In this document: positions 4,879 through 12,684 of the stretch, piece by piece | Position numbering within the stretch: the stretch's first letter is position 1 | How the letters are laid out: every line of letters starts with the position of its first letter | Origin: Dethiosulfatibacter sp. | GTDB taxonomy: Bacteria > Bacillota_A > Clostridia > Tissierellales > Dethiosulfatibacteraceae | Direction of reading: 5' to 3' | Assembly (NCBI GenBank): GCA_019084435.1 | Contig: JAHRFV010000037.1 | Coordinates: 1 to 12,684, forward strand | DNA length: 12,684 nucleotides | Notes under the pieces: generated by a model | The model's database searches: none | What the model was told of the DNA's origin: nothing | Seen by the model: only the letters and a program-made list of their open reading frames with translations | Position numbers and translations under genes: made by a program

Positions 4879-6135
4879 AATGTCTTCATATGTAATGGCA
4901 GCAGCCAATTTGCATTGTGTATAGGTGAGTCCACCCTGAAAGAAAGCGGTGTAGGGTTCTCGTATCGGCGCATCAGCGCTGATTTCTATGGAAGATCCTT
5001 GTACAAAGGCTCCAGAGGCCATAATTACCTCATTTGTATACCCAGGCATAGCCCAAGGCTCTGTGATTGCCTGTGAATCAACAGGTGATGATCTCTGCAC
5101 GCCCTGACAGAACTTCACCAACAATTTTTTTGAATTGAAAACAACACTTTGAATGATATCACTTCTTTGGTCGTTCAGATCTGGTATGACTTCAAATCCT
5201 AGGCTTTTAAATAAAGCAGCAATTAGTAGAGATCCTTTTAGAGATTCGCACACTGCTGACGGAGCCAGATAAAGCCCTTGAAGGGTATTTCTTGTCTGTC
5301 CAAATGTCAGGCCTACCTCTTTTCCTATTCCCGGAGCAGTCAGTCTATTGGCGATCATATTGATCAGATGGGTTTTCCCACAGATATAGCCACCAGTTAG
5401 AGCGATTCCACCGCCTGGATTCTTTATCAATGATCCAACCACAAGATCTGCTCCAACATCACTTGGCTCTGATGTTTCCATAAATTCACCGTAGCAATTG
5501 TCCACCATTATTATAATATTGGGATGATGCGACTTGATTTTTGAGATACATTCTTCAATTTTGCTGATAATAATAGCTTTTCTGTCACTATAACCGGTTG
5601 AACGCTGTATCATAATGACTCTGGTAGACTGGTCTATCGAATCAAAGATGGTATCATAGTCAAAATCCTTTTTGTTTTTAAGTGAAACCTCTTTATAGGC
5701 AATCCCTTGTGATTTCAAGCTATTGGCTTCATTTCCCTCTACCCCTAAGACAGTCAGTAACGTATCGTAGGGTTTGCCAGATACCGAAAGGATTGTGTCT
5801 CCATATTTAGTGATGGCTGAGAGCGTCAGATACAAAGCGTGTGTGCCTGAGACGATATTTGGTCTCACTAAAGCATCCTCAGTATTAAACACCTTGGCAT
5901 AGATCTCTTCAACCTTCTCACGGCCGGGATCATTGTAGCCGTAACCTGTGTTCCAGTAGAAATTAGTATAATTCAGATTTGAATCCTGCATGGCTTTTAT
6001 GATTTTTAGTTGGTTATATTCCTTAATTAAGTCTATTGATACAAATTTAGACAATAAAGAGGCCTCAGCTTCCAATATGGTATCCTCGGTCTCTTTTTTT
6101 ATTGAAAATAGTTTACATAAATTATATTTATTCAA
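4861..6135 (-). CDS. PLP-dependent 'aluminum resistance / methionine gamma-lyase family' protein
   Basis: A 424-residue fold-type I PLP enzyme of the COG4100 / Met_gamma_lyase family (YnbB in Bacillus), related to cystathionine lyases; its physiological substrate is unknown to me. Visible features are RPNIVSGTHALYLTL (about 91-105, cofactor phosphate region), VDNCYGEF (211-218, aspartate facing the PLP ring nitrogen) and the cofactor lysine K238 in SLIKNPGGG, then GGYICG and the family's SSIEISADAPIREPYTAFFQGGLTY near the C-terminus. Length is normal. The start appears to be TTG at 6135: an AAGGTGAG site lies 5 nt upstream and overlaps the hfq stop codon, which suggests translational coupling. 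It is the last gene of the minus-strand cluster and ends in the terminator shared with lexA. The resistance label comes from family annotation and is not evidence of that role here. Confidence 0.9.
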   Translation of the reverse strand: MNKYNLCKLFSIKKETEDTILEAEASLLSKFVSIDLIKEYNQLKIIKAMQDSNLNYTNFYWNTGYGYNDPGREKVEEIYAKVFNTEDALVRPNIVSGTHALYLTLSAITKYGDTILSVSGKPYDTLLTVLGVEGNEANSLKSQGIAYKEVSLKNKKDFDYDTIFDSIDQSTRVIMIQRSTGYSDRKAIIISKIEECISKIKSHHPNIIIMVDNCYGEFMETSEPSDVGADLVVGSLIKNPGGGIALTGGYICGKTHLINMIANRLTAPGIGKEVGLTFGQTRNTLQGLYLAPSAVCESLKGSLLIAALFKSLGFEVIPDLNDQRSDIIQSVVFNSKKLLVKFCQGVQRSSPVDSQAITEPWAMPGYTNEVIMASGAFVQGSSIEISADAPIREPYTAFFQGGLTYTQCKLAAAITYEDIKKEVE

Positions 6136-6146
6136 CTAAACTCACC

Positions 6147-6377
6147 TTATTCATTATTGGATTGTATTCTTATATTGGTATCAGGGATAATGGTTGATAC
6201 AGCATGTTTGTATATTAGTTGTTGTTTGTCATTTAATTCAAAGATAATAACATAATTGTCAAATCCTTTTACGTATCCCTTCAATTTGACACCGTTAGTC
6301 AAAAAAATGGTCAACCCGATCTTGTCTTTTCTTGCTTGGTTCAAAAATGAGTCTTGTAGGTTAATCGATTGCTTCAT
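6147..6377 (-). CDS. hfq: RNA chaperone Hfq
   Basis: Hfq is a hexameric Sm-like ring that binds small RNAs and A-rich mRNA segments. The 76 residues are normal for Gram-positive Hfq, with almost no C-terminal tail. The Sm1 region is [20 protein letters not shown] (Q8 and the RKDK rim) and continues through [19 protein letters not shown]; Sm2 is [14 protein letters not shown] with the conserved K57-H58 uridine-binding pair. The ATG overlaps the miaA stop codon by four bases (ATGA), with a GAGGGG site in the end of miaA. The miaA-hfq order is also seen in proteobacteria. Confidence 0.97.
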   Translation of the reverse strand: MKQSINLQDSFLNQARKDKIGLTIFLTNGVKLKGYVKGFDNYVIIFELNDKQQLIYKHAVSTIIPDTNIRIQSNNE

Positions 6378-7312
6378 AGTATTCCCCTCTCGTTCAAGTA
6401 GTTTTGAACATCTTTTAATGTTTGATCTATATTAATTGGATCTACTCTGACCCATTTAATTCTGTTATCTGCTTTAAACCAGGTAAACTGTCTCTTGGCA
6501 AGCCGTCTCGTATTGCGCTTTATAAGCCTTAGTGATTCTTCAAGGGTAATCTCATTGTCAAGATATTGTATGATTTCCTTGTAGCCAATCCCCTGCATGG
6601 ATATAAGATCTTTATCATAACCCAATGCTCTCAGCCCTACAACTTCATCTATAAGACCGTTATTGACCATATCATCCACTCGATGATTAATTCTATTATA
6701 CAGTAGTTGACGGTCCATTTCCAACCCTATTAATACAAAATCATAGTCTTCTGATTCTTCTCTAAAGTCAGTGTTGGATGCAGAAAAAGGTGTTCCTGTG
6801 ATGTAATAAACCTCAAGAGCTCTTAATACTCTTTTGGCATTATTCATATGGATTTTTTCTGCCGATATGGGGTCAATAGACTCCAATAGGTGGTGTAGTT
6901 GTTCCTTACCGCTAATTTCAAGTAATTGAGTAAGCTCACCCCGTATCACCTCATCTGATATTGTATTGGAAAAACTTAGGTTGTAGATTAGTGAATTCAC
7001 ATAGAGTCCGGTGCCACCTGCAATGACTGGAATTTTACTTTTACCGTGTAACTGCTTTATTATTACACCTGATCGAGTTTTAAAATCAGAGACTGTAAAT
7101 TTTTCATTCGGATAGACAAGATCTATCATATGATGTGGTATTCCCTGCTTTTCATCCTCTAGAATCTTGGCAGTGCCGATATCCATCCCGATATAAATCT
7201 GCATGGCATCAGCGGATATAACCTCTGTGTCCATTAATTTTGCTGTCTCAACAGATACACGGGTCTTGCCCACTGCAGTTGGTCCGACAATAATGACTAT
7301 TTTTTCCTTCAT
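6374..7312 (-). CDS. miaA: tRNA dimethylallyltransferase
   Basis: MiaA transfers the dimethylallyl group from DMAPP to N6 of A37 in tRNAs that read codons starting with U, giving i6A, the substrate of MiaB. The 312-residue protein has the P-loop GPTAVGKT (10-17), catalytic D35 in ISADAMQIY, the DIGTAK motif (44-49), GGTGLY (99-104), the MQGIGYKE helix (239-246) and the conserved [12 protein letters not shown] near the C-terminus. ATG 7312 has AAGGA six nt upstream, directly after the mutL stop codon; the gap to mutL is 12 bp. Its stop overlaps the hfq start. Nothing is missing or unusual. Confidence 0.97.
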   Translation of the reverse strand: MKEKIVIIVGPTAVGKTRVSVETAKLMDTEVISADAMQIYIGMDIGTAKILEDEKQGIPHHMIDLVYPNEKFTVSDFKTRSGVIIKQLHGKSKIPVIAGGTGLYVNSLIYNLSFSNTISDEVIRGELTQLLEISGKEQLHHLLESIDPISAEKIHMNNAKRVLRALEVYYITGTPFSASNTDFREESEDYDFVLIGLEMDRQLLYNRINHRVDDMVNNGLIDEVVGLRALGYDKDLISMQGIGYKEIIQYLDNEITLEESLRLIKRNTRRLAKRQFTWFKADNRIKWVRVDPINIDQTLKDVQNYLNERGIL

Positions 7313-7324
7313 ATTCTATCCTTA

Positions 7325-9133
7325 TTAGTTAGTTCTGTTAAAAAGCTTCTCCAGTTCATGCCTGGTGAACTTAATCCAAATTGGCCTGCCGTGTGGGCAT
7401 GTATGTGGCGAGTCACATTCCGACAGTTTTGCAGTCAGATGCTCAACTTCCTTTTTTGATATCAGATCACCTGATTTAACAGAAACAACGCATGCTTTCT
7501 TGATTAATTCATCTATTTTCATTATGGTATTCTCAGGGTGATCATTCATCGTATCCAGAAGCTGATAGAACATTCCTTTAATGTTTCCATCAGTCAATGC
7601 CATTGGTATAGCTGTTATATGAATGGATTTGAGCCCAAAATCATCTATGGAAAAGCCAATGTCTGCAAAAATATCCTTGTTGTGAAGAGCCTTGTCATAT
7701 TCCTCAGATCCTAGATGAACGACCTCAGGAATCAGAAGCTGTTGAACTTCAATATCCTTGCGATGATAAGCCTTGATGAGCTTTTCATAATTGATCCTTT
7801 CATGAGCTGCATGTTGATCCATAATATAGAGTTCTTTGTGGAATGTGTCCTCAAATATCAAATAACCGTTGAATATTGGGCCTATAAAATTCAAGTAATC
7901 ATAAACATTCTCAATTGCAGCATCAGCATTGCTTTTTATAATTAGATCAGGAGTTTCTTCTCTAAATGATATGGGTATTTCTTCTTCTATAGGGATTTCA
8001 ATTTGTTCATCTTCTTGATCTAAACTCAAATCTGAGATGCTATCATCTATAATCATATTATCGGATATTTTTTCATCCAGCTTCTTAGCTATTGATTTAT
8101 TATCAATTTTATCAGGTATGCGATCAATGCGTCTCGATAAGAAACGCTCTCTTAGATGCTTGCTGACGATAGAATATATCAGATCTTCAATCATTTTTAT
8201 ATTGTCTATCTTGACAATGGACTTTTGAGGATGGATGTTCACATCAATATCATTTGGATCAATATTGATGTAGATCACAAAGCCCGGAAATTTCCCCTTT
8301 GGTAGAAGTGTGGCATAGGCTTTTTCTATACCCGATGAAATGCTCTTGTTGGATACAAATCGTCCATTAACAAATATAATCTGCATTCTCCGATTGACCC
8401 TGTAATAGTTCAGGTTGGTTACAAATCCCTTTATACTGATTCTATCTGAGGCATAGGATATTTGAGACAATGCGCTGGAAAAATCTGCTCCCATCACACT
8501 GGTTATTACGTTTAAAGTGCTTGTATTTGACGGCGTAGAAAGTACGACCTGGCTATCCCTTACCAGCTTGAATGAAACGCCTGTATTTAATAATGATAGC
8601 TTAGAAATCAGGTCTGAGATGGTTGATGCCTCAGCTTGGTCTGATTTGAGAAATTTCTTTCTGGCAGGGACATTGTAAAATAAATCTCTGACGATTATAG
8701 TGGTGCCGTCTGTTGATCCTGTAAACCTTTCGTCCATCAAAACACCACCATTTACCTTGATTGTTCTGGCGGCTTCCTCTTCTCTTGATTTAGAGGTCAT
8801 TTCAAACCTTGATACAGCTGAGATGCTGGCAAGTGCCTCTCCCCTGAATCCTAAAGTGTTCAGACTGTTTAGATCTTCAATCCGAGTGATTTTACTGGTG
8901 GCATGTCTAATGACTGCTTTGCTGACTTCTGAATTAATCATGCCTGAGCCATTGTCTGTGACTCTGATATATGATTTCCCACCGTTTTTTATTTCTATCA
9001 AAATCTCATCGGCATTCGCATCTATGGCGTTTTCTACCAGCTCCTTGATCACAGAGGCGGGGCTTTCAACAACTTCTCCTGCGGCAATCTTATTGATGGT
9101 TGATTCATCTAATACACTTATTCTTTGCATCAA
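7325..9133 (-). CDS. mutL: DNA mismatch repair endonuclease MutL
   Basis: MutL links mismatch recognition by MutS to strand incision. The 602 residues show an N-terminal GHKL ATPase (ELVENAIDAN 31-40, DNGSGM 60-65, NTLGFRGEALASI 92-104, HPQK 301-304), an acidic low-complexity linker (about 331-405), and a C-terminal endonuclease domain with the metal motif DQHAAHERINYE (439-450), ACVVSVKSGD (547-556) and CPHGRP (579-584). These are the marks of nicking MutL proteins in bacteria that lack MutH. In the second motif V549 stands where many relatives have a basic residue. The start is either TTG 9133, 8 nt from an AAGGAG site, or ATG 9130, 11 nt from it and one base overlapping the mutS stop; the two proteins differ by one residue. 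Confidence 0.98.
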   Translation of the reverse strand: MMQRISVLDESTINKIAAGEVVESPASVIKELVENAIDANADEILIEIKNGGKSYIRVTDNGSGMINSEVSKAVIRHATSKITRIEDLNSLNTLGFRGEALASISAVSRFEMTSKSREEEAARTIKVNGGVLMDERFTGSTDGTTIIVRDLFYNVPARKKFLKSDQAEASTISDLISKLSLLNTGVSFKLVRDSQVVLSTPSNTSTLNVITSVMGADFSSALSQISYASDRISIKGFVTNLNYYRVNRRMQIIFVNGRFVSNKSISSGIEKAYATLLPKGKFPGFVIYINIDPNDIDVNIHPQKSIVKIDNIKMIEDLIYSIVSKHLRERFLSRRIDRIPDKIDNKSIAKKLDEKISDNMIIDDSISDLSLDQEDEQIEIPIEEEIPISFREETPDLIIKSNADAAIENVYDYLNFIGPIFNGYLIFEDTFHKELYIMDQHAAHERINYEKLIKAYHRKDIEVQQLLIPEVVHLGSEEYDKALHNKDIFADIGFSIDDFGLKSIHITAIPMALTDGNIKGMFYQLLDTMNDHPENTIMKIDELIKKACVVSVKSGDLISKKEVEHLTAKLSECDSPHTCPHGRPIWIKFTRHELEKLFNRTN

Positions 9134-11760
9134 TCATCCAGCTCCTTAGATTTTTGGATTATTTCATTCAAAACAGTCATGCACTGTAAAGGCGTCAGAT
9201 TGTTTATATTGATGTTATCAATATTTTCTTTCAAAAAGTCCTTATATTTGTTGTTAATGTTCCAGAAGGCAATCTGATCTGAATTATCTGAAAACTTTTC
9301 TGACAAAGTATAGCTTTTATTAAGGTCTGACTCCTCAAGTTTTTTCAGTATGCTGAAAGCCCTTTTAATTAATTCGTTTGGAATGCCTGCCAAACGAGCG
9401 ACTTGAATACCGAAGCTCTTGTCTATGCTTCCTTTCGAAATCTTCCTTAGAAAAATGATATCATCCCCTGATTCCTTGATAAGTATCTTGTAATTGCTGA
9501 TACCCTCAATCTTACCCTCCAGTTCGGACAGCTCATGGTAGTGGGTTGCGAACAAAGTTTTTGCCTTGATTTTTTTAGAGATATATTCAGTTACAGCCCA
9601 GGCGATGCTTAGGCCATCATAGGTGCTTGTTCCCCTTCCGATCTCATCAAGTATTATAAGACTGTCTTGTGTAGCGTTTTTGATGATATTTGAGACCTCT
9701 GACATTTCAACCATAAAAGTACTTTGACCGCTAGACAGGTCATCCGAAGCGCCTACACGGCTGAATACCTTGTCTATCATTGCAATGTCCGCATCTTCTG
9801 CCGGTACAAAACTGCCAATATGTGCAAGAATGACAATTAGAGCTATCTGTCTCATATAGGTTGATTTACCTGCCATATTCGGTCCGGTAATAATTGAGAA
9901 CCTTTCCAGTTCATTATCCATATAGGTGGAATTAGGTATGAAAACCTCGTTTTTCAGTACCTTTTCAACCACGGGATGCCTGCCATCCACAATGCTGATG
10001 ATTCCTTTGGTGTTCATTTTAGGCTTCTTATATCTGTTCTTGACTGCGATGATACACAGTGAATTGATGGCATCAACAGTGGCTACCATATCGGCGGTCT
10101 TCTGTATTCTCATGACCTGGTTTTTGATAAAAGTCCTGATTTCATTAAACAGATCAAACTCCAGCTTCTCTATTCTGGATTCAGCACTTAGGATTTTGAC
10201 TTCCATGTCTTTCAAATCCGGTGTGATGTATCTTTCAGCGTTAGCCAGTGTCTGTTTCCTAATATAATAGTCAGGGACAAGCTTCATATATGATTTGGTG
10301 ACCTCGATATAATAGCCAAATACTTTGTTGTAACCTATCCTTAGATTCTTGATGCCTGTAGTTTCACGTTCTTTTTCAATCAAGGCATTAATCCAATCCT
10401 TGCCGTGTGTGGTGATAGTTCTTAGCTCGTCTAGTTCATCATTATAGCCATCTTTGATGATATTTCCCTCTTTGACGGTTACAGGCGGATTCTCTTCTAT
10501 ACTTGAATGAATCAGGTCCAATATGTCCTTTAAAGTATCAATATTATTTGATATATCTTCAAATATAGCACCTTTTACTGATGATATATCAGATTTCAAG
10601 TCGGGTAATACTTCAATGGACTGCTTCAACGAGTTCATATCTCTTGCATTGCAATTTCCGTAAACGATTCGACTAATAAGACGCTCAATATCATAAACCT
10701 GCCTTAAGTGTGTTGACAGATGATTGGAAATCAGAATATTGTTGTATAACTGATCCACAGCCTCATGCCTGTCTTCTATTAACTCGATATCCTGTAAAGG
10801 CTCCAATAGCCACTTTTTAAGCTTTCTAGCACCCATTGCAGTCATAGTGTGGTCAATGACATTAAATAGTGTATTCTTCTTGTCTGTCCCCCGGATTGGT
10901 TCTATTAACTCCAGGTTCCGGCGTGTGCTGTTATCAATCACCATAAAGTCACCCGTTTGATAGGTAAACAGGTTGTTTATATGTGTAAGAGCTATTTTCT
11001 GTGTATCGTGAAGGTAGTCCAGAAGCCCTCCGATTGAGTTGACAAGCGGTTTCTGGCTAGTTTGGATACCTAATGCCTCGATTGAGATAACCTTAAAATG
11101 ATCCATAATTTGGTTTACATAATAACTTGAATCATTAGAATGTTCTATGACCTCTGTGCTTCTGAATACATTGTCAGTCGTGCTTAGATGATAGCTATCA
11201 AACAGCTTCAGCAAATCTTTATTGGAGATAATTTCAGAGGGATTAATTTTCAAAAGCTCGTTATAAAGGCTTAGAATAGTCTTATCAGGAGTATTCTCCC
11301 TGAACTGGGTACAATATATACTGCCGGTGGACACATCCACATAAGCAATAGCAGCATCATTCTTAAAAAGTGATACAGCACACAGATAGTTGTTTTTCTT
11401 TTCATCCAACAGATTGTTGTCTGTGACAGTACCAGGTGTTATAATTCGTACGACCTCTCTCCTGACAATTGTGTTGGGGGTAGGTTCTTCAACCTGTTCG
11501 CAGATAGCGACCTTGATGCCATTTTCAATCAGCTTGGCAATATAGCTGTCAGCAGCATGGAAAGGTATGCCACACATTGGCGCTTTTTCAGTCTGTCCAC
11601 AATCTCTTGCGGTCAGGGTAATTTCTAGAATTTTTGAGGCCTTCAGAGCATCATCAAAAAACATTTCGTAAAAGTCTCCCAATCGGAAGAACAAAATGCT
11701 GTCTTGATGTTTTTCTTTAATCTTCATATACTGCTGCATCATTGGTGTAAGTTTACTCAT
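9130..11760 (-). CDS. mutS: DNA mismatch recognition protein MutS
   Basis: MutS binds mismatches and small loops and signals to MutL through ATP-driven clamp formation. From ATG 11760 it is 876 residues, a normal full-length MutS1. In that numbering: mismatch-wedge motif F30-Y31-E32 in RLGDFYEMF, connector, lever and clamp regions to about 570, Walker A GPNMAGKST (626-634), signature DDLSSGQST (673-681), Walker B LDEIGRG (704-710), the ATHYHEL switch, and a helical dimerisation segment. The C-terminal NLTPLQCMTVLNEI resembles the end helix of other full-length MutS proteins. A GTG three bases upstream is possible but only 2 nt from the AAGGTG site; ATG is 5 nt away. The ribosome binding site overlaps the miaB stop codon, and the 3' end overlaps mutL. 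Confidence 0.98.
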   Translation of the reverse strand: MSKLTPMMQQYMKIKEKHQDSILFFRLGDFYEMFFDDALKASKILEITLTARDCGQTEKAPMCGIPFHAADSYIAKLIENGIKVAICEQVEEPTPNTIVRREVVRIITPGTVTDNNLLDEKKNNYLCAVSLFKNDAAIAYVDVSTGSIYCTQFRENTPDKTILSLYNELLKINPSEIISNKDLLKLFDSYHLSTTDNVFRSTEVIEHSNDSSYYVNQIMDHFKVISIEALGIQTSQKPLVNSIGGLLDYLHDTQKIALTHINNLFTYQTGDFMVIDNSTRRNLELIEPIRGTDKKNTLFNVIDHTMTAMGARKLKKWLLEPLQDIELIEDRHEAVDQLYNNILISNHLSTHLRQVYDIERLISRIVYGNCNARDMNSLKQSIEVLPDLKSDISSVKGAIFEDISNNIDTLKDILDLIHSSIEENPPVTVKEGNIIKDGYNDELDELRTITTHGKDWINALIEKERETTGIKNLRIGYNKVFGYYIEVTKSYMKLVPDYYIRKQTLANAERYITPDLKDMEVKILSAESRIEKLEFDLFNEIRTFIKNQVMRIQKTADMVATVDAINSLCIIAVKNRYKKPKMNTKGIISIVDGRHPVVEKVLKNEVFIPNSTYMDNELERFSIITGPNMAGKSTYMRQIALIVILAHIGSFVPAEDADIAMIDKVFSRVGASDDLSSGQSTFMVEMSEVSNIIKNATQDSLIILDEIGRGTSTYDGLSIAWAVTEYISKKIKAKTLFATHYHELSELEGKIEGISNYKILIKESGDDIIFLRKISKGSIDKSFGIQVARLAGIPNELIKRAFSILKKLEESDLNKSYTLSEKFSDNSDQIAFWNINNKYKDFLKENIDNININNLTPLQCMTVLNEIIQKSKELDD

Positions 11761-11769
11761 CACATCACC

Positions 11770-12684
11770 TTATACAATTGTGCCTTCTATATACCAGGTC
11801 TTGGCTTTTTCTATATGGACATTTACCATCTGACCTATCAAATCCTTATCACCGACAAAATGGACCAGTTTACCTGATTCACTTCTGCCTGTCAGGTATG
11901 ACTCTTTATTCTTGCTCACATCATCCACCAACACAGTCACAGTCCGTCCTATGTATTGCAGATTGTTTGCTTCGAATATGGGATAAAGAGTTTTAAGTAG
12001 TCTGTCAAATCGTTCGTGTTTGACCTTATCATCGATCTGATCAGTTCTCTTACCTGCAGTTGTTCCGGGTCTGATTGAATAGATGAAGGTAAATGCAGAA
12101 TCAAATTGAACCTCTTCTACCAGGCTTAGTGTTTCATTGAAATCTTCCTCAGTTTCTCCGGGAAATCCAGTTATGATATCTGTCGAAATTGATATATCAG
12201 GTATTTCAGCCTTAGCCATCCTTACAAAATCCAGATACTGCTCTCTTGTATATTTTCTGTTCATCTCATGCAATACCTTTGTGCTGCCTGACTGTACAGG
12301 CAAATGAATCTGGTTGCACACCTTGTCGCATTCCTTTATCGCCTTGATAAACGCCAGGTTCACATCCTTTGGATGGGATGAGATAAATCGGATTCTTTCA
12401 ATACCTTCGATTTTGTTCAAATCCCTTAACAAATCAGGAAACTGATAACGGTCGTCTATATCATTTCCATAGGAGTTTACATTCTGACCCAACAGGGTTA
12501 TTTCCTTATATCCATTTTGCCCTAATGAGATTACCTCATCTATGATTTCCTGCCTGTCTCTACTTCTTTCTCTGCCTCTTGTATAGGGTACGACACAATA
12601 AGAGCAGAAATTATTGCAGCCATACATGATGTTGACAAAAGCCTTATGGCTGAATTTTCTGGACTTGGGAACCTCTTCTTTGAG
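11770..12684 (-). CDS. miaB: tRNA-2-methylthio-N6-dimethylallyladenosine synthase, 5'-truncated by window
   Basis: MiaB is a radical-SAM enzyme with two [4Fe-4S] clusters that adds a methylthio group to i6A37 of tRNA, completing the modification begun by MiaA. The visible 304 residues begin mid-protein (LKEEVPKSRKFSHKAFVNI). They include the radical-SAM CxxxCxxC in YGCNNFCSYCVVPYTRGRERSR, which binds the SAM cluster, the TIM-barrel core with SGSTKVLHEMNRKYTREQY and DIITGFPGETEEDF, and a C-terminal TRAM RNA-binding domain (about the last 65 residues, from IGRTVTVLVDD). The N-terminal UPF0004 domain with the auxiliary cluster cysteines is off the right edge. The first in-frame ATG (12627) is internal, since conserved sequence continues to the edge. 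It is the most upstream gene seen of the minus-strand cluster. Confidence 0.97.
   Translation of the reverse strand, partial: LKEEVPKSRKFSHKAFVNIMYGCNNFCSYCVVPYTRGRERSRDRQEIIDEVISLGQNGYKEITLLGQNVNSYGNDIDDRYQFPDLLRDLNKIEGIERIRFISSHPKDVNLAFIKAIKECDKVCNQIHLPVQSGSTKVLHEMNRKYTREQYLDFVRMAKAEIPDISISTDIITGFPGETEEDFNETLSLVEEVQFDSAFTFIYSIRPGTTAGKRTDQIDDKVKHERFDRLLKTLYPIFEANNLQYIGRTVTVLVDDVSKNKESYLTGRSESGKLVHFVGDKDLIGQMVNVHIEKAKTWYIEGTIV

Noticed and set aside
8700..9149. 149-residue plus-strand ORF over the mutL 5' end
   Set aside because: It lies opposite the highly conserved GHKL ATPase region; its hydrophobic composition is the usual shadow of the sense codons.
9926..10267. 113-residue plus-strand ORF with apparent membrane character
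   Set aside because: It is antisense to the conserved MutS core and has no ribosome binding site or context.
1..12684. CRISPR array, defence system, toxin-antitoxin pair, tRNA or rRNA genes
   Set aside because: No regularly spaced repeats, no recognisable defence or toxin proteins outside the core genes, and no cloverleaf or rRNA sequence was seen.

Overview
The window reads as core chromosome of a low-GC, Gram-positive bacterium of the Firmicutes, most likely a clostridial lineage. The signs are A+T-rich sequence, AGGAGG-type ribosome binding sites, sigma-A-type TTGaaa/TATAAT promoters, Bacillus-style SOS boxes (CGAAC-N4-GTTYG), a MutL that carries its own endonuclease motifs, and RNase Y. 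Species cannot be named from the sequence alone.

Layout. (1) Bases 3-497 (+): the C-terminal part of RNase Y, closed by a strong terminator. (2) Bases 498-1007: a gene-free stretch of about 510 bp. It holds a nested hairpin array that resembles the right end / omega-RNA of an IS200/IS605 (TnpB-type) transposon without any transposase, plus a set of short direct and inverted repeats. (3) purB (+, 1008-2444), adenylosuccinate lyase, which appears to start at a non-canonical ATA codon, followed by its own terminator. (4) A tyrosine recombinase of the XerC/XerD type (+), with a clear sigma-A promoter and a 30-bp near-perfect palindrome in its leader. (5) A divergent SOS pair, a small YneA-like LysM membrane protein (-) and lexA (+), sharing an intergenic region with three LexA boxes and two overlapping promoters. 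(6) A convergent terminator, then a long minus-strand cluster transcribed from the right edge: miaB (5'-truncated by the window), mutS, mutL, miaA, hfq and a PLP-dependent 'aluminum resistance / methionine gamma-lyase family' gene.

How it fits together. The minus-strand cluster combines tRNA modification at A37 (MiaA adds the isopentenyl group to A37, MiaB methylthiolates i6A37), methyl-independent mismatch repair (MutS/MutL, no MutH), and RNA chaperoning (Hfq). Its genes overlap or nearly touch, and several ribosome binding sites lie in or across the preceding stop codon, so the run looks like one translationally coupled operon. The lexA/yneA pair links DNA damage to LexA autoregulation and to a division-inhibitor-like protein. 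Most of the window is conserved housekeeping. The parts that deserve a second look are the rny-purB spacer, the purB start and the palindrome before the recombinase.
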